DNA from: Serratia plymuthica NBRC 102599
GTDB taxonomy: Bacteria; Pseudomonadota; Gammaproteobacteria; Enterobacterales; Enterobacteriaceae
Direction of reading: 5' to 3'
DNA length: 64,000 nucleotides
Assembly (NCBI RefSeq): GCF_001590925.1
Contig: NZ_BCTU01000011.1
Coordinates: 186,001 to 250,000 of the forward strand
The position numbers and the translations under genes are program-made. The notes beneath the pieces were generated by a model. The model was not told the DNA's origin, did no database searches, and saw only the letters and a list, made by a program, of their open reading frames with translations. Positions 17,615 through 28,374 of the stretch are shown here, one piece after another; position 1 is the stretch's first letter; each line of letters begins with the position of its first letter.

Positions 17615-18088
17615 ATGCGTATCGGTCACGGTTTTGACGTACATAAATTTGGTGGCGAAGGGCCGCTGGTGATCGGTGGTGTTCGCATCCCTTATGAAAA
17701 AGGTTTGCTGGCCCATTCGGACGGTGACGTAGCCCTGCATGCGGCGACGGATGCCCTGCTGGGGGCGGCGGCGCTTGGGGATATCGGTAAACTGTTTCCG
17801 GACACCGATCCGGCCTTCAAAGGCGCCGACAGCCGCGAGCTGCTGCGTGAAGCCTGGAAACGCATCCGCGCCAAAGGTTATCGTCTGGGGAACCTGGATA
17901 TCACTATTATTGCCCAGGCGCCCAAAATGGCGCCGCATATTCCGCAGATGCGCATTTTCCTGGCGGAAGACCTGCAGTGCCATATGGACGACGTTAACGT
18001 GAAAGCCACAACCACCGAACAGCTTGGTTTTACCGGGCGTGGCGAGGGCATTGCCTGCGAAGCGGTTGCCTTGTTGATCAAGGAATAA
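17615..18088 (+). CDS. ispF: 2-C-methyl-D-erythritol 2,4-cyclodiphosphate synthase IspF
   Basis: IspF (EC 4.6.1.12) cyclises the CDP-methylerythritol phosphate product of the IspD/IspE steps, releasing CMP. The 157 residues form the trimeric zinc enzyme: [12 protein letters not shown] at the N-terminus supplies Asp and His metal ligands, [18 protein letters not shown] the third His region, and [14 protein letters not shown] the C-terminal nucleotide-binding loop. The ATG follows TTAAGGAGCG, a strong ribosome site. It is followed by truD after only three bases. Confidence 0.97.
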   Translation: MRIGHGFDVHKFGGEGPLVIGGVRIPYEKGLLAHSDGDVALHAATDALLGAAALGDIGKLFPDTDPAFKGADSRELLREAWKRIRAKGYRLGNLDITIIAQAPKMAPHIPQMRIFLAEDLQCHMDDVNVKATTTEQLGFTGRGEGIACEAVALLIKE

Positions 18089-18091
18089 CGC

Positions 18092-19138
18092 ATGGATATG
18101 GCTAATTTGACCTGGCTGCACGGCCAGCCGCAAAGTACAGGCGTGCTGAAAGCCAGCCCGGAAGATTTCGTGGTGGTGGAAGATCTGGGCTTTGCGCCGG
18201 ACGGAGAAGGCGAACATGTGCTGGTGAACATCCGCAAGAACGGATGTAACACCCAGTTTGTCGCCGATTATCTGGCGCGTTTCGCCGGCATTCACGCCCG
18301 TTCGGTCAGCTACGCCGGCCTGAAAGATCGCCATGCGGTGACCGAACAATGGTTCTGCCTGCATCTGCCGGGCAAAGAAACGCCTGATTTCAGCCAGTTC
18401 TCGCTGGAGGGCTGCGAAGTGCTGGCCAGTGCCCGCCATCTGCGAAAAATGCGCATCGGTACGCTGAAAGGCAATGCTTTTACTCTGGTGCTGCGTCAGA
18501 TCTCCGATCGTCAGGATGTGGAACAGCGCCTGCAGGCCATTGCGGCGGGTGGCGTGCCGAACTATTTCGGCAGCCAGCGTTTTGGTCGCGGTGGTAATAA
18601 CCTGGTCATGGCGCGCCGCTGGGCGAATGATGAGATCCGGGTTAAAGAACGCAGCAAGCGCAGTTTTTATCTTTCCGCCAGCCGCAGCGCGCTGTTTAAC
18701 CTGATCGCCAGCCGACGCTTGGCCAATCAACAGCACCGCACGGTGCTGGAAGGGGATGCGCTGCAACTTACCGGCCGCGGCAGTTGGTTTGTCGCCAAAC
18801 CGGACGAACTGGCTGAGTTGCAGCAGCGGCTGGATGCCGGTGAACTGTTGATTACCGCACCGTTGCCGGGCGACGGCGAACCGGGCACCGCCGGGGAAGC
18901 GCTGAACGTTGAACAGCAATGTTTGGCGGAACAGCCGGAGCTGATGGCGTTGTTAAAGCGGGAACGCGTTGATCCGGCTCGTCGCGCGCTGTTGTTGCAG
19001 CCGCAAAAGATGCAGTGGAATTGGTGGGACGATGCCACCGTTGAATTGCGCTTTTGGCTGCCGGCCGGCAGTTTTGCCACCAGCGTGGTGCGCGAAATCA
19101 TGCGGCAAGAGAGCAGTGACGCGGACATTAGCGAGTAA
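18092..19138 (+). CDS. truD: tRNA pseudouridine(13) synthase TruD
   Basis: TruD makes pseudouridine 13 in tRNA-Glu. The 348-residue length matches E. coli (349). The family-specific catalytic aspartate is Asp79 in [24 protein letters not shown] near residue 155 and the C-terminal [16 protein letters not shown] are the other TruD signatures. I kept ATG 18092, spaced correctly from AAGGA, although a second ATG two codons on is possible. It overlaps no neighbour and ends in a terminator, so surE likely has its own promoter or is reached by readthrough. Confidence 0.96.
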   Translation: MDMANLTWLHGQPQSTGVLKASPEDFVVVEDLGFAPDGEGEHVLVNIRKNGCNTQFVADYLARFAGIHARSVSYAGLKDRHAVTEQWFCLHLPGKETPDFSQFSLEGCEVLASARHLRKMRIGTLKGNAFTLVLRQISDRQDVEQRLQAIAAGGVPNYFGSQRFGRGGNNLVMARRWANDEIRVKERSKRSFYLSASRSALFNLIASRRLANQQHRTVLEGDALQLTGRGSWFVAKPDELAELQQRLDAGELLITAPLPGDGEPGTAGEALNVEQQCLAEQPELMALLKRERVDPARRALLLQPQKMQWNWWDDATVELRFWLPAGSFATSVVREIMRQESSDADISE

Positions 19139-19145
19139 TAAAGAA

Positions 19146-19169
19146 AACCTGCAGAGGCAGGTTTTTTTT
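19146..19169 (+). terminator. Terminator after truD
   Basis: Seven-bp stem AACCTGC/GCAGGTT with AGAG loop and a run of eight T. It closes the ftsB-ispDF-truD unit. Confidence 0.88.
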
Positions 19170-19388
19170 CGTCTGGCGAAGGGTGACCGTGAAACTTGGG
19201 GGGTTTTGACCTGCCAGTGGCTGGGCGGTCAAAATTCGTCTTTCCCCTTGGTTACTGGACACGCCGGGGGGAGTAAACATAATATCTGCTGGTTAAGTAC
19301 CGCCTTTTGGGCGGCTATTGCGAGTATTTAAATGCCAGGCTGCGTGAAACGCTGCGTGGGTGAGAGAGATAAAAGAAGACAACCTCTT

Positions 19389-20150
19389 ATGCGGATATTG
19401 CTGAGTAATGACGACGGTGTTACCGCCCCTGGTATCCAGGTGCTGGCGGCGGCGCTACGAGAATTCGCTGAGGTGCAGGTTGTGGCGCCCGATCGTAACC
19501 GCAGCGGCTCTTCGAATGCGCTGACGCTGGAATCACCGCTGCGTACCCTGACGTTGCCCAATGGTGACATTGCAGTGCAGCAGGGAACGCCGACCGACTG
19601 CGTGTATCTGGGCGTGAATGCCTTGATGCAGCCTGCGCCGGACATCGTGGTTTCCGGTATCAACGCCGGCCCCAATCTTGGCGATGACGTTATTTATTCC
19701 GGCACCGTAGCGGCCGCCATGGAAGGGCGCCATTTGGGCTTGCCCGCGTTGGCCGTGTCGTTGAATGGCCATCAGCATTACGCTACTGCAGCTGCTATCA
19801 CCTGCCGCGTGCTGCGCGCTTTACAGCGTGAACCGTTGCGAACAGGAAAAATTCTGAATATTAACGTACCGGATTTACCGCTGGACCAGATCAAAGGCAT
19901 TCGCGTGACCCGCTGCGGCAGCCGTCACCCGGCCGACAAAGTGTTCTGCCAGCAAGATCCGCGTGGGCAAAACCTCTATTGGATTGGGCCGCCGGGTGAT
20001 AAGTTTGATGCCGGGCCAGACACGGATTTCGCCGCGGTGGAGCAAGGGTATGTGGCGATTACGCCATTGCAGGTGGATTTAACCGCCTATGCGGCCCAGG
20101 ACGTGGTAAAAACGTGGTTAACCAAAGCAGGGGTTGGCGGGGAATGGTGA
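19389..20150 (+). CDS. surE: 5'/3'-nucleotidase SurE
   Basis: SurE is a metal-dependent phosphatase of nucleoside monophosphates and short polyphosphate, linked to stationary-phase survival. The 253 residues equal E. coli SurE. The N-terminal [10 protein letters not shown] carries the paired Asp metal ligands; [14 protein letters not shown] (residues ~35-48) gives Asn and Ser, and [20 protein letters not shown] (~88-107) the rest of the site. ATG 19389 is the homologous start; an in-frame upstream extension of 19 residues is not conserved. It overlaps pcm by seven bases, so the two are co-translated. Confidence 0.96.
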   Translation: MRILLSNDDGVTAPGIQVLAAALREFAEVQVVAPDRNRSGSSNALTLESPLRTLTLPNGDIAVQQGTPTDCVYLGVNALMQPAPDIVVSGINAGPNLGDDVIYSGTVAAAMEGRHLGLPALAVSLNGHQHYATAAAITCRVLRALQREPLRTGKILNINVPDLPLDQIKGIRVTRCGSRHPADKVFCQQDPRGQNLYWIGPPGDKFDAGPDTDFAAVEQGYVAITPLQVDLTAYAAQDVVKTWLTKAGVGGEW

Positions 20151-20770
20151 ACAAGCGTATGCAAACATTGCTGACGCAACTGCGTCAACAGGGGATCCAG
20201 GAAGAACGGTTGCTGCAAGCGATAGAGGCGGTACCGCGTGAACGCTTTGTTGACGAAGCGCTTGAACACAAAGCCTATGAAAATACTGCGCTGCCTATCG
20301 GCTCAGGCCAAACCATTTCCCAACCTTATATGGTTGCGCGAATGACCGAATTGTTGAATCTGACGCCAACGTCGAGAGTCCTGGAGATCGGTACAGGCTC
20401 CGGCTATCAAACCGCTATTCTGGCGCATCTGGTGCAACATGTCTGTTCCGTCGAACGTATCAAAGGGCTGCAATGGCAGGCCAAGCGCCGTTTGAAACAG
20501 CTCGATCTTCACAACGTGTCCACGCGTCATGGCGACGGCTGGCAGGGGTGGGCATCGCGCGGCCCGTTTGATGCCATTATCGTGACTGCCGCGCCGCCGG
20601 AGATCCCACCGGCGCTGATGGAGCAACTGGACGACGGCGGCATTCTGGTGTTGCCGGTGGGCGAACAGACCCAAACTCTCAAGCGTATTCAACGTCAGGG
20701 TAATGATTTTGTCATCGATACCGTCGAAGCGGTGCGTTTTGTGCCGCTGGTGAAGGGTGAGCTGGCCTAA
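20144..20770 (+). CDS. pcm: Protein-L-isoaspartate O-methyltransferase Pcm
   Basis: Pcm (EC 2.1.1.77) methylates isoaspartyl residues to start repair of aged proteins. The 208-residue protein has the class I methyltransferase fold, with SAM motif [16 protein letters not shown] near residue 74 and [16 protein letters not shown] near 145; [15 protein letters not shown] is the isoaspartate-binding segment. ATG 20144 matches E. coli Pcm in length and lies inside the surE end. The surE-pcm-nlpD-rpoS order is conserved in enterobacteria and links repair functions with stationary phase. Confidence 0.96.
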   Translation: MVNKRMQTLLTQLRQQGIQEERLLQAIEAVPRERFVDEALEHKAYENTALPIGSGQTISQPYMVARMTELLNLTPTSRVLEIGTGSGYQTAILAHLVQHVCSVERIKGLQWQAKRRLKQLDLHNVSTRHGDGWQGWASRGPFDAIIVTAAPPEIPPALMEQLDDGGILVLPVGEQTQTLKRIQRQGNDFVIDTVEAVRFVPLVKGELA

Positions 20771-21077
20771 GGATTGTCTGAATTTTAGGCGTAAAACGAA
20801 ATCTGTTGCACTTTCATCACGCCTGGTTAAGGTTTTAACGTTTCAATAAAGTTAATTTTCAATACAATTGCCTTTCTGCGTAGTTGTCTTATGGTGCGGC
20901 ATCGCTAATGTGGTTAGCATTGGCGCGCTGTTTTGAGGCTCCGGCAGGAGATTTCCTGGCATTCAGGGATCGGCCGCGGGCACCTTTCATCGCAGAAACT
21001 GAGAGAGTGGTAAAAGCTCAGCTACGATGTAAAGGGTATTTTGGATATATCGCTGATATTGCTGTCATGGGGGAAGC
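20771..21077. other. Intergenic region pcm / nlpD
   Basis: About 300 bases. An AT-rich zone (20800-20880) with TTGCAC and a downstream AATACAAT looks like the nlpD promoter. A 65-codon frame opening at 20884 overlaps the nlpD start out of phase and lacks coding character. No terminator after pcm was found, so surE-pcm transcription may continue. Confidence 0.5.
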
Positions 21078-22082
21078 ATGAGCACGGGAAGCCCAATGAT
21101 TACTTTACGCCGGGTTGCGGTGTGTACGATGGTGAGTTTGTGGTTGGCGGGTTGTACGAATGATGCATCGACATCAGCCCCTATCAGTAGTGTGGGCGGT
21201 GGCGGAGCCGCTGCATCCGGCAACGCCGGAGCAAACGCCAGCCCTGAAGGGCGTATCGTTTACAACCGCAGTTACAATTCAATCCCCAAAGGGAGCTACA
21301 GCGGTAATACCTACACGGTAAAACGAGGCGATACGCTATTTTACATCGCGTGGATCACCGGGAACGATTTCCGTGACCTGGCGCAACGTAATAATATTCC
21401 TGAGCCATACAGTTTGAATGTGGGTCAAAGCATTCAGCTTGGTAATGGTTCTGCGAACGGAAACGGTGGCATGCTGGCGGCGACAGACGCAACCCGCGGC
21501 GGTGTTCCGAAGCCGCCTTCCACTACGCAGATACAAACTGCAACGGTTGATTCTCCATCAACTAACGCGTATTCTGATAATTCGGGTAAACAGAATGTAG
21601 GTAAAATGTTACCTGCAGCGGGTGCAGTAGCGGCAACCACCGCAGCAGCACCTGTTACCGCACCGGTCGTTGCTCCACCAGTGAGCAGCACCGTCAGTAA
21701 CAGCTCGCCAGTGAGTAGCTGGAGATGGCCAACTGACGGTAAGATTATTGATAACTTTTCCTCATCAGAAGGTGGGAATAAAGGTGTCGATATCGCCGGC
21801 TCCCGTGGGCAGCCTATCTTCGCTACCGCCGATGGTCGCGTAGTGTACGCAGGCAACGCTTTACGGGGTTACGGTAATCTGATCATCATCAAACACAATG
21901 ATGATTACCTGAGCGCCTACGCTCACAACGACACAATGCTGGTCCGGGAACAACAAGAAGTGAAGGCGGGTCAAAAAATAGCCACCATGGGTAGCACCGG
22001 AACCAGTTCAGTACGTTTGCATTTTGAAATTCGTTACAAGGGGAAATCCGTAAACCCGCTGCGTTTTCTTCCGCAGCGATAG
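21078..22082 (+). CDS. nlpD: Murein hydrolase activator lipoprotein NlpD
   Basis: NlpD is an outer-membrane lipoprotein that activates the amidase AmiC at the division septum. The 334-residue protein has a lipoprotein signal with lipobox LAGC (Cys at residue 26), a LysM domain ([20 protein letters not shown], residues ~75-120), a variable Ala/Thr/Val/Pro linker, and a C-terminal LytM/M23-like domain (~215-334). The M23 metal motif is degenerate: GVDIAG replaces the HxxxD element and RLHFEIR keeps only part of HxH, as expected of an activator rather than an enzyme. In E. coli the main rpoS promoter lies inside nlpD. Start MSTGSP follows GGGGGA. Confidence 0.96.
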   Translation: MSTGSPMITLRRVAVCTMVSLWLAGCTNDASTSAPISSVGGGGAAASGNAGANASPEGRIVYNRSYNSIPKGSYSGNTYTVKRGDTLFYIAWITGNDFRDLAQRNNIPEPYSLNVGQSIQLGNGSANGNGGMLAATDATRGGVPKPPSTTQIQTATVDSPSTNAYSDNSGKQNVGKMLPAAGAVAATTAAAPVTAPVVAPPVSSTVSNSSPVSSWRWPTDGKIIDNFSSSEGGNKGVDIAGSRGQPIFATADGRVVYAGNALRGYGNLIIIKHNDDYLSAYAHNDTMLVREQQEVKAGQKIATMGSTGTSSVRLHFEIRYKGKSVNPLRFLPQR

Positions 22083-22087
22083 ATTGG

Positions 22088-22109
22088 GCAGAATACGCTG
22101 ATATTCTGC
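22088..22109 (+). promoter_or_regulatory. rpoS leader hairpin
   Basis: Stem GCAGAATA/TATTCTGC with a six-base loop, in the 54-base gap between nlpD and rpoS and ending 27 bases before the rpoS start. The bases that follow (ATCACGGGTAGGAGC) match the E. coli rpoS ribosome-site region. In E. coli the long rpoS leader folds over the ribosome site and is opened by DsrA, RprA and ArcZ; this is probably the local part of that structure. Confidence 0.5.
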
Positions 22110-22136
22110 TCGCGGTATCACGGGTAGGAGCAGCAT

Positions 22137-23135
22137 ATGAACCAAAATACGCTGAAAGTTAACGAGTTACAGGATGATGCGGATTTCGACGAGAACGCAA
22201 CGGAAGCGGAGTCATTCGACGAAAAAGCACTGGTCGAAGAAGAGGCCAGTGAGAGTGATTTAGCGGAAGAAGAGTTGCTGTCTCAAGGCGTTACCCAACG
22301 CGTATTGGATGCGACGCAGCTCTATCTGGGTGAAATCGGTTATTCTCCGCTGCTTACCGCAGAGGAAGAGGTTTATTTCGCGCGGCGTGCACTGCGCGGT
22401 GATGTGCCGTCCCGCCGCCGAATGATCGAAAGCAACCTGCGGCTGGTGGTGAAAATCGCCCGTCGCTACAGTAATCGCGGCCTGGCGCTGCTGGATCTGA
22501 TTGAAGAGGGCAACCTCGGCCTGATCCGTGCAGTGGAAAAGTTTGACCCGGAACGCGGTTTCCGTTTCTCAACTTACGCAACCTGGTGGATCCGTCAGAC
22601 GATTGAACGGGCGATAATGAACCAAACCCGAACCATTCGTTTGCCTATCCATATCGTTAAAGAACTGAATGTCTATCTGCGCACGGCGCGCGAGCTTTCT
22701 CATAAACTGGATCATGAACCGAGCGCTGAAGAGATTGCCGAGCAACTCGACAAGCCGGTCGATGACGTCAGCCGTATGCTGCGTCTGAACGAACGTATCA
22801 CTTCCGTCGATACGCCGTTGGGCGGTGATTCAGAGAAAGCGCTGCTGGACATTCTGGCTGACGAGAAAGACAACGGTCCGGAAGACACCACGCAAGACGA
22901 TGACATGAAACAGAGCATCGTTAAGTGGCTGTTCGAACTGAACGCCAAGCAGCGTGAAGTGCTGGCTCGTCGTTTCGGCCTGTTGGGCTACGAAGCGGCG
23001 ACGCTCGAAGATGTGGGCCGTGAAATTGGCCTGACTCGCGAACGCGTTCGCCAGATCCAGGTTGAAGGTTTGCGTCGCCTGCGTGAAATTCTGCAGTTGC
23101 AGGGCCTGAGCATTGAGGCGCTGTTCCGCGAATAA
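22137..23135 (+). CDS. rpoS: RNA polymerase sigma factor RpoS (sigma-38)
   Basis: RpoS directs RNA polymerase to stationary-phase and general-stress genes. The 332 residues include an acidic N-terminus (1-50), region 1.2 ([20 protein letters not shown]), region 2 ([33 protein letters not shown] for -10 recognition), region 3 and region 4.2 ([20 protein letters not shown]) for -35 recognition. All regions are intact, with no sign of the null mutations common in lab strains. The ribosome site TAGGAGC precedes ATG 22137. Expect control by the nlpD-internal promoter, small RNAs on the leader and ClpXP/RssB proteolysis, as known in relatives. Confidence 0.98.
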   Translation: MNQNTLKVNELQDDADFDENATEAESFDEKALVEEEASESDLAEEELLSQGVTQRVLDATQLYLGEIGYSPLLTAEEEVYFARRALRGDVPSRRRMIESNLRLVVKIARRYSNRGLALLDLIEEGNLGLIRAVEKFDPERGFRFSTYATWWIRQTIERAIMNQTRTIRLPIHIVKELNVYLRTARELSHKLDHEPSAEEIAEQLDKPVDDVSRMLRLNERITSVDTPLGGDSEKALLDILADEKDNGPEDTTQDDDMKQSIVKWLFELNAKQREVLARRFGLLGYEAATLEDVGREIGLTRERVRQIQVEGLRRLREILQLQGLSIEALFRE

Positions 23136-23163
23136 CGTCGGCAGTTGAATCGCATCAAAATAA

Positions 23164-23195
23164 AAACGGTGAGCATTATGCTCACCGTTTTTTTA
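23164..23195 (+). terminator. Bidirectional terminator rpoS / mutS
   Basis: Near-perfect palindrome: AACGGTGAGCAT against ATGCTCACCGTT with A-run before and seven T after. It serves rpoS and, in reverse, mutS. Confidence 0.9.
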
Positions 23196-23215
23196 TGCCC
23201 GTAGCGCCGGCGGAT

Positions 23216-25771
23216 TTACACCATCTTCTTCAGGCGGTAAAGCCACTCCAGCGCCTGGCGCGGCGACAGAGAGTCCGGGTCCAGCGCCTCTAGCGCTTCC
23301 ACCGCCGGCGAGGTTTCTTCATTCAGCAGCGTCATCTGTGTGGCGTCAACGGTACCGGAGGCGGTATGGCTGGAGATGGCCTCCAGCTCACGCAGCTTCT
23401 GGCGTGCGCGTTTGATCACCTCGCGCGGCACACCGGCCAGCGCCGCAACCGCCAGACCATAGCTTTTACTTGCCGCGCCGTCCTGCACGCTATGCATGAA
23501 GGCGATGGTGTCGCCATGTTCCAGTGCATCCAGGTGAACGTTAACCACACCTTCCATTTTCTCCGGCAGGGTCGTCAGTTCGAAGTAATGGGTGGCGAAC
23601 AACGTCATGGCCTTAATGCGGCTGGCCAGGTTTTCTGCGCAAGCCCAGGCCAGGGAGAGGCCGTCGTAGGTCGACGTGCCGCGACCGATTTCATCCATCA
23701 ATACCAGGCTGTGCTCGGTGGCGTTATGCAGAATATTGGCCGTCTCGGTCATCTCCACCATAAAGGTAGAGCGGCCGGAGGCCAGATCGTCCGCGGCGCC
23801 AACGCGGGTAAAGATACGGTCCACCGGGCCGATAACGGCTTTGGCTGCCGGCACGTAGCTGCCGATGTGCGCCATCAGAACGATCAGCGCCGTTTGACGC
23901 ATATAGGTGCTTTTACCGCCCATGTTGGGGCCGGTAATGATCAGCATTCGACGCTGAGGCGACAGCGACAGCGGGTTGGCGATAAACGGCTCGCTCAGCA
24001 CCTGCTCCACCACCGGGTGTCGGCCTTCGGTAATGCGCACGCCCGGCTGCTCGCTCATGGTCGGGCAGGTATAGTTCAGCGTTTCCGCACGCTCCGTCAG
24101 GTTAGCCAGTACGTCCAGTTCAGCCAGCGCAGCGGCGCTTTGCTGCAATTCCCCGAGGTGCGGCAGCAGCAAATCGAACAGTTCGTCATACAGGCCTTTC
24201 TCGATCGCCAGCGCTTTGCCTTTGGAGGTCAGGACCTTGTCTTCATACTCTTTCAGTTCAGGAATAATATAGCGTTCGGCGTTTTTCAGCGTCTGGCGGC
24301 GCACGTAGTGGATAGGTACCAGGTGGCTTTGTCCGCGGCTGACCTGGATGTAATAGCCGTGCACGCCGTTGAACCCCACCTTCAGCGTGTCCAGCCCCAG
24401 CTTTTCGCGTTCGCGGATCTCCAGCCGGTCGAGATAGTCGCTGGCGCCGTCGGCCAATGCGCGCCACTCATCCAGCTCGCTGTTGTAACCGGGGGCGATG
24501 ACGCCGCCGTCGCGCACCAGCACAGGCGGGGCTTCAACCACCGCTCGTTCCAGCAGATCCTGCAGTTCATTAAACTGGCCGACTTGCGACAACAGATGTT
24601 GCACATGCGGAGTTTCCACACCCTGGAGCAGAGCGTGAATATCCGGCAATTGCTGGAATGCATGGCGCATGCGTGCCAAATCGCGCGGACGGGCAGTACG
24701 CAACGCCAGACGCGCCAGTATGCGTTCCAGATCGCCCACCTGCCGCAGCGAAGGCTGCAGATCGGCATACAGATCCTGCAGCGCGCCAATCGCCTGCTGG
24801 CGGTTGTTCAGCACCTTGATGTCGCGGGTCGGCATATGCAGCCAACGCTTGAGCATACGGCTGCCCATCGCCGTTGCGGTGCAATCGAGAATGGCAGCCA
24901 GCGTATTTTCGCTGCCACCAGACAGGCTCTGGGTCAGTTCAAGGTTACGCCGCGTTGCGGCATCCATGATGATGCCGTCCTGCTGACGCTCCATGGTGAT
25001 GCCACGGATATGCGGCAATGCCGTGCGCTGAGTATCTTTGACGTACTGCAACAGACAGCCGGCGGCGCGTAATGCCTGATGGGCCTGTTCCACGCCAAAA
25101 CCTGTGAGATCGCGGGTGCCAAATTGCAGGTTAAGCTGCTGGCGTGCGGTTTCGGGTTCAAACTCCCACAATGGACGACGGCGCAGGCCGTGGCGCTTCT
25201 CGATAAGCGCCATGTGTTCAAAGGTTTCCGGATAAAGCAGCTCGGCAGGATTGGTGCGCTGCAACTCGGCCGCCATGGTTTCAATGTCTTCCGGTTCGGC
25301 GACGCGAAAACGGCCTGAGCTGATGTCCAGCGTGGCGTAGCCGAAACCGCGCGCATCCTGCCAGATCGCCGCCAACAGGTTATCCTGGCGTTCCTGCAGC
25401 AGAGCCTCGTCGGTAATGGTGCCGGGCGTGACGATACGCACGACTTTGCGCTCGACCGGGCCTTTGCTGGTCGCCGGATCGCCGATTTGTTCGCAAATGG
25501 CGACGGACTCGCCGAGCTGAACCAGCTTGGCAAGGTAGTTTTCGATCGCGTGGTGCGGCACGCCGGCCATTGGGATTGGCTCACCCGCCGAAGCGCCGCG
25601 TTTGGTCAGCGAAATATCCAGCAGTTGAGAAGCGCGTTTGGCGTCATCGTAGAACAACTCATAGAAATCGCCCATGCGGTAGAACAGCAGAATTTCGGGA
25701 TGCTGCGCTTTAAGGCGCAGGTACTGCTGCATCATCGGCGTGTGTGAATCGAGTTTATCGGTGCTGGTCAT
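23216..25771 (-). CDS. mutS: DNA mismatch repair protein MutS
   Basis: MutS finds mismatched bases and recruits MutL. The 851-residue protein has the mismatch-binding N-terminal domain with the Phe-x-Glu motif ([10 protein letters not shown], residues ~33-42), connector, lever and clamp domains, and the ABC-type ATPase with Walker [15 protein letters not shown] (~614-627), Walker [16 protein letters not shown] (~690) and THYFELT. The C-terminal dimerisation tail ends [12 protein letters not shown]. The gene is intact and converges on rpoS with only about 80 bases between, the same order as in other enterobacteria. Confidence 0.98.
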   Translation of the reverse strand: MTSTDKLDSHTPMMQQYLRLKAQHPEILLFYRMGDFYELFYDDAKRASQLLDISLTKRGASAGEPIPMAGVPHHAIENYLAKLVQLGESVAICEQIGDPATSKGPVERKVVRIVTPGTITDEALLQERQDNLLAAIWQDARGFGYATLDISSGRFRVAEPEDIETMAAELQRTNPAELLYPETFEHMALIEKRHGLRRRPLWEFEPETARQQLNLQFGTRDLTGFGVEQAHQALRAAGCLLQYVKDTQRTALPHIRGITMERQQDGIIMDAATRRNLELTQSLSGGSENTLAAILDCTATAMGSRMLKRWLHMPTRDIKVLNNRQQAIGALQDLYADLQPSLRQVGDLERILARLALRTARPRDLARMRHAFQQLPDIHALLQGVETPHVQHLLSQVGQFNELQDLLERAVVEAPPVLVRDGGVIAPGYNSELDEWRALADGASDYLDRLEIREREKLGLDTLKVGFNGVHGYYIQVSRGQSHLVPIHYVRRQTLKNAERYIIPELKEYEDKVLTSKGKALAIEKGLYDELFDLLLPHLGELQQSAAALAELDVLANLTERAETLNYTCPTMSEQPGVRITEGRHPVVEQVLSEPFIANPLSLSPQRRMLIITGPNMGGKSTYMRQTALIVLMAHIGSYVPAAKAVIGPVDRIFTRVGAADDLASGRSTFMVEMTETANILHNATEHSLVLMDEIGRGTSTYDGLSLAWACAENLASRIKAMTLFATHYFELTTLPEKMEGVVNVHLDALEHGDTIAFMHSVQDGAASKSYGLAVAALAGVPREVIKRARQKLRELEAISSHTASGTVDATQMTLLNEETSPAVEALEALDPDSLSPRQALEWLYRLKKMV

Positions 25772-26635
25772 AACGTTACCGTTTCCAATCCATTGAATTT
25801 AAAGTTAATTGTGATTTTCATTGTCATCATTAGGTATCACGCCGTTTCACAAAAAATCACTAAATCTGTGGGTTGCGAGCAAAATAGACGATAGCTCATG
25901 TAAATCAATCAGTTGGTCTAAAACGGAGCTTATATGACAGGCAAACAGGCTGGCAAATTTTTGTCGCCCGGGTCATCAAGATGATGAGGCTTGCGTGTTA
26001 CTTGAAGCGCTACGAATAGAGGACCTTTTTCCACCGCTATACTAGCCCAGTGGGCAATCCGCTGTCACAGGTAAAAATTGGAAGCTTTGCGCAAAGTTGG
26101 CTTGCAATGAAAGGATGAAGTTGCAGATCAATCTGCCGGTCGGCACCAAAGTTCCATGATTTTTCCCTTCGCTGTTTTACTTTCCCCTTTCCGTTGGCGC
26201 ATGCCTGTTCGCTACAGATTTTCGGATGCTCCCTGTACCGCGCCATAATCAACTATGAACTATTTTATACTGTTACCTTGAAGGCTATAAGACAAAGCCG
26301 CCGATAAGGCATATATATAGCATGTGTATTTACAACTTATTGTTTATAGATAATATTTAATGGTTCCCTTCGTTTTTATTTCGTCATGTGTATTTATTTG
26401 TTAAGCCGATCACATAATTTTTTTGCCCGAAATGTGAAGAGGGTCAAGCTGTCAGGTCAAGGAGAGACGGTTATGTAGAGCGGTGAATTACTTATCCGCG
26501 CCCGCGGCTCCGTATACTGTTCGCAACCAGGGCAACATTCATGGAGTCTTCACAAGGAAAGTGCGTAGGGCAATCGTCATTGCATCTGGCATACAAATGA
26601 CATGTGGCTTTTTTGATTATCTCAAGGTGCTTGGT
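25772..26635. other. Long intergenic region mutS / chbB
   Basis: About 860 bases, AT-rich toward the right, holding the mutS promoter (left) and the chb promoter (right). Small dyads are present: CTTTGCGCAAAG (26085-26096) and GCAGAT-CA-ATCTGC (26123-26136). A CRP-like site lies at 26429-26450. No frame here looks coding: a 71-codon minus frame at 26037-26252 has poor composition and no ribosome site, and the 51 codons before chbB are in frame but unlike the family. Confidence 0.55.
26429..26450 (+). promoter_or_regulatory. Probable CRP site of the chb operon
   Basis: AAATGTGAAGAGGGTCAAGCT: TGTGA-N6-TCAAG matches the CRP half-sites at 8 of 10 positions. It lies about 190 bases upstream of chbB. 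In E. coli the chb operon needs CRP, and is controlled by NagC and ChbR; I could not place the latter two. Confidence 0.5.
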
Positions 26636-26953
26636 ATGGAAAAGAAAAAAATCTATCTGTTCTGTTCTGCCGGTATGTCCACCTCTCTGCTGGTTTCAAA
26701 AATGAAAGCGCAAGCGGAGAAGTACGAGGTGCCGGTGATCATTGCCGCTTATCCCGAAGCTCTGGCTGCGGAGAAAGGCGCTGAGGCAGATGTGATCCTG
26801 CTGGGGCCACAAATTGCCTACACGCTTGCCGAAGTGCAGAAACAGTTGCCGCATAAGCCGGTCGAAGTGATCGACTCCGTTTTGTACGGCAAACTCGATG
26901 GCCTTGGGGTGCTGAAGGCGGCGGTTGCCACAATAAAAAAAGCTAACCAATAA
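26636..26953 (+). CDS. chbB: PTS N,N'-diacetylchitobiose/cellobiose IIB component ChbB
   Basis: ChbB is the cytoplasmic IIB phosphocarrier of a lactose/cellobiose-family PTS; it takes phosphate from IIA and passes it to the sugar in ChbC. The 105-residue protein nearly equals E. coli ChbB. The phosphorylated cysteine is Cys10 in [16 protein letters not shown], and [10 protein letters not shown] and [16 protein letters not shown] complete the fold. ATG 26636 follows AAGGTG; the long in-frame upstream extension is not conserved. It is the first gene of a chbBC-GH1-chbRG unit. No IIA (chbA) gene is present here, so IIA must be supplied from elsewhere. Confidence 0.95.
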   Translation: MEKKKIYLFCSAGMSTSLLVSKMKAQAEKYEVPVIIAAYPEALAAEKGAEADVILLGPQIAYTLAEVQKQLPHKPVEVIDSVLYGKLDGLGVLKAAVATIKKANQ

Positions 26954-26964
26954 GGGGCGTTGCC

Positions 26965-28326
26965 GTGAATACGTTAATTGCCTCGTTGGAAAAGGTCATT
27001 TTGCCCTTTGCCGTGAAAATTGGTAAGCAACCCCATGTTAATGCCATCAAAAACGGGTTTATCCGGTTAATGCCGCTGACGCTGACCGGTGCGATGTTCG
27101 TTCTGATCAACAACGTGTTTCTCAGCTTCGGTGAGGGATCGTTCTTCTTCTCCCTGGGAGTGCGGTTGGATGCATCCACCATTGAAACGCTGAATGGCCT
27201 GAAAAGCATCGGTGGCAGCGTGTATAACGGCACCCTGGGGATCATGTCCCTGATGACGCCCTTTTTTATCAGTATGGCGTTAGCTGAGGAAAGAAAGGTT
27301 GATCCGCTGGCAGCCGCGTTGTTGGCCGTTGCGGCCTTCATGACCGTAACGCCGTTCAGCGTGGGTGAAGCCTACGCCGTGGGGGCGAACTGGCTGGGGG
27401 GCGCCAACATCATTTCCGGTATGGTGATCGGCCTGGTGGTGGCGGAGATGTTTGCCTTTGTGGTGCGCCGCAATTGGGTGATCAGCCTGCCGGACAGTGT
27501 ACCTTCTTCGGTATCACGCTCTTTCTCCGCGTTGATCCCCGGCTTTATTATCCTGTCGATTATGGGCGTGCTGGCTTACTGCCTGACGCTGTGGGGCACC
27601 AACTTCCACCAAATCATTATGGACAGCATCTCGGCTCCGCTGGCGAAAATGGGCAGCGTGGTGGGGTGGGTGTATGTGATGTTCTCCTCGCTGCTGTGGT
27701 TCTTTGGGGTGCATGGCTCGATGGCGCTGGCGGCGTTGGACAGCGGCATCATGACGCCATTCGCGCTGGAGAACGTGGAGCTTTACAACAAGTACGGTTC
27801 CGTCGAGGCGGCGGTTGCTGCGGGCAAAGAGTTCCATATGTGGGCGAAACCCTTTGTGGACTCTTACATTTACCTTGGCGGGACCGGTTCGACGCTGGGG
27901 CTGATTATCGCCATCTTTATCGCCTCACGCCGTGAAGACTATCGTCAGGTTGCCAAGCTGGCTACCCCGTCGGGCATCTTCCAGATCAATGAACCTATCC
28001 TGTTTGGTCTGCCGGTGATTATGAACCCGGTGATGTTCATTCCGTTCATCCTGGTTCAACCGGTATTGACGATTATCACCACGGTGGCCTATTACACCGG
28101 GATGATCCCGCCCATCACCAACATTGCGCCCTGGACGATGCCGGTCGGGTTGGGAGCGTTTTTCAACACCAACGGCAGCATCGTCGCCATGTTGCTGAGT
28201 TTCTTCAACCTGGGCGTTGCGACCTTGATTTACCTGCCGTTCGTAATGATTTCCAACAAGGCGCAAAGCCAGATCGATCAGGCGACCGAGAGCGAAGAAG
28301 ATATCGCCAAGGCGCTGAAATTCTAA
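26965..28326 (+). CDS. chbC: PTS N,N'-diacetylchitobiose/cellobiose permease IIC ChbC
   Basis: ChbC is the membrane permease that transports and helps phosphorylate a beta-linked disaccharide. The 453-residue protein has about ten hydrophobic helices and strong identity to E. coli ChbC throughout, including [20 protein letters not shown], the [18 protein letters not shown] segment and the substrate-site [15 protein letters not shown]. The start is GTG 26965, 11 bases after chbB, with GGGGCG as ribosome site. The C-terminus is [10 protein letters not shown], as in E. coli. A strong hairpin separates it from the next gene. Confidence 0.95.
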   Translation: MNTLIASLEKVILPFAVKIGKQPHVNAIKNGFIRLMPLTLTGAMFVLINNVFLSFGEGSFFFSLGVRLDASTIETLNGLKSIGGSVYNGTLGIMSLMTPFFISMALAEERKVDPLAAALLAVAAFMTVTPFSVGEAYAVGANWLGGANIISGMVIGLVVAEMFAFVVRRNWVISLPDSVPSSVSRSFSALIPGFIILSIMGVLAYCLTLWGTNFHQIIMDSISAPLAKMGSVVGWVYVMFSSLLWFFGVHGSMALAALDSGIMTPFALENVELYNKYGSVEAAVAAGKEFHMWAKPFVDSYIYLGGTGSTLGLIIAIFIASRREDYRQVAKLATPSGIFQINEPILFGLPVIMNPVMFIPFILVQPVLTIITTVAYYTGMIPPITNIAPWTMPVGLGAFFNTNGSIVAMLLSFFNLGVATLIYLPFVMISNKAQSQIDQATESEEDIAKALKF

Positions 28327-28336
28327 CTGTCGGAAT

Positions 28337-28362
28337 GGGGCAGCGTCTGCTGCCCCGGTTTT
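28337..28362 (+). terminator. Hairpin between chbC and the GH1 gene
   Basis: Perfect 8-bp stem GGGGCAGC/GCTGCCCC with GTCT loop, followed by GGTTTT. It lies in a 48-base gap inside the operon and would partly terminate or stabilise the upstream mRNA, giving more chbBC than downstream products. Strength is uncertain because the T-run is short. Confidence 0.55.
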
Positions 28363-28374
28363 AGGGGCGTTTGA

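Noticed and set aside
17540-18919. 459-codon open frame opposite ispF and truD
   Set aside because: Spans two conserved genes in antisense; no ribosome site.
20884-21081. 65-codon frame just before nlpD
   Set aside because: Overlaps the nlpD start out of phase, lacks a ribosome site, and resembles no known protein.
23366-25072. 568-codon open frame opposite mutS
   Set aside because: Antisense shadow of mutS with repetitive Gln/Arg/His composition.
26037-26252. 71-codon minus-strand frame in the mutS / chbB gap
   Set aside because: No ribosome site, atypical composition, not near other genes on that strand.
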